This document shows, piece by piece, positions 63,546-64,000 of a stretch of 64,000 bases of DNA; the first letter of the stretch is position 1, and the number at the start of each line of letters is the position of its first letter. The notes below the pieces were generated by a model. It had not been told where the DNA came from. It ran no database searches and saw nothing but the letters and a program-made list of their open reading frames with translations. Location of the stretch: assembly GCA_033980235.1 (NCBI GenBank), contig CM067077.1, positions 1,919,501 through 1,983,500 of the forward strand, read 5' to 3'. The stretch comes from Diadema setosum (Eukaryota; Echinodermata; Echinoidea; Diadematoida; Diadematidae). The translations under genes and the position numbers were made by a program.

Positions 63546-64000
63546 CTGTATATAAGGCCAATTCCGCACACGGTAAAAACTAGTCTGAAGAGAAAGAATA
63601 AAATTTGATAAGTACAATAAGAGTGAAAATTCTATCAAAATCAGATAAGAATTAGGAAGTTATGAAATAGTGAAGCTTTGCCCATCTTTACAAAACCGTT
63701 TTTGAACAGTCACTCTAAATAATATACACAATAATGATCGAGTTGATGAGACCATCGCTTCACAACTTGCCAAACAGTATACATTATTATGATACTAATC
63801 TTTGACGGATTTTTTCCCCTTTTTTTCCGCCCCATTGTTTCGAATCATTCGCCTTACTGATCATAATTTCAAAGTTATTCCGCCAGAAATAAGTCTATGT
63901 CCTACTTTTTTTTTTTTTTTTTACTTATATATGCTTTTTATTTCAACGCAATTTTTCAGGATCAGTTGAAACTGTAATGTGAAAGCAGCATCACCTTAGT
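63545..64000. other. Noncoding to the window edge
   Basis: AT-rich, with a T run at about 63907-63922. Nothing further is supported. Confidence 0.5.

Overview
This is a gene-poor, AT-rich window of animal nuclear DNA. It has GT-AG introns, abundant microsatellites and small fold-back DNA transposons, and only one recognisable protein-coding locus. The organism is most likely a marine invertebrate deuterostome, and my best guess is an echinoderm such as a sea urchin or sea cucumber. The reasons are the nuclear-receptor type, the SSR-rich intergenic DNA, repeated TAGGCCTA motifs, tRNA-derived SINEs and fold-back MITEs starting TTAAAGGGACTGTACAGT. This is an inference from pattern memory, not a proof.

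The gene is a nuclear receptor ligand-binding domain on the + strand. One exon (about 36944-37704) carries a hinge-like N-terminal part and LBD helices 3 to 8. After a 586-bp intron, a second exon (38291-38529) carries helices 9 to 12, ending in an AF-2 motif (VLRELM) and a stop. Two AATAAA signals follow, at 38969 and 39367. The helix 8-12 region reads like the NR2E (TLX/PNR/FAX-1) group. I could not find the zinc-finger DNA-binding domain anywhere upstream. A GC-rich block at about 33.93-34.20 kb contains an ATG followed by a GTAAGC donor that joins in frame to the LBD exon, so a receptor without a DBD is possible but unproven.

Layout: 1-33.9 kb is noncoding DNA with microsatellites, one tRNA-like SINE (about 15.65-15.79 kb) and one fold-back element (30.75-31.15 kb). 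33.9-39.4 kb holds the receptor locus, with a tRNA-derived SINE in its intron. 43.7-44.2 kb is an (AGT)n array split by a pogo/Tigger-like MITE. 48.9-50.5 kb holds two copies of a hairpin MITE in opposite orientation around a third, unrelated hairpin element. 53.96-54.35 and 60.60-60.99 kb are near-identical 391-bp fold-back elements in opposite orientation. Between them, 56.97-60.34 kb carries a striking cluster of ten TACGTTAC motifs and a diverged ~405-bp tandem duplication, possibly an undescribed repeat or transposon. 61-64 kb ends in GT, G and GATA microsatellites.

No rRNA, canonical tRNA gene, CRISPR array or bacterial-type operon was seen. Most of the short open frames elsewhere are microsatellite translations or chance frames.
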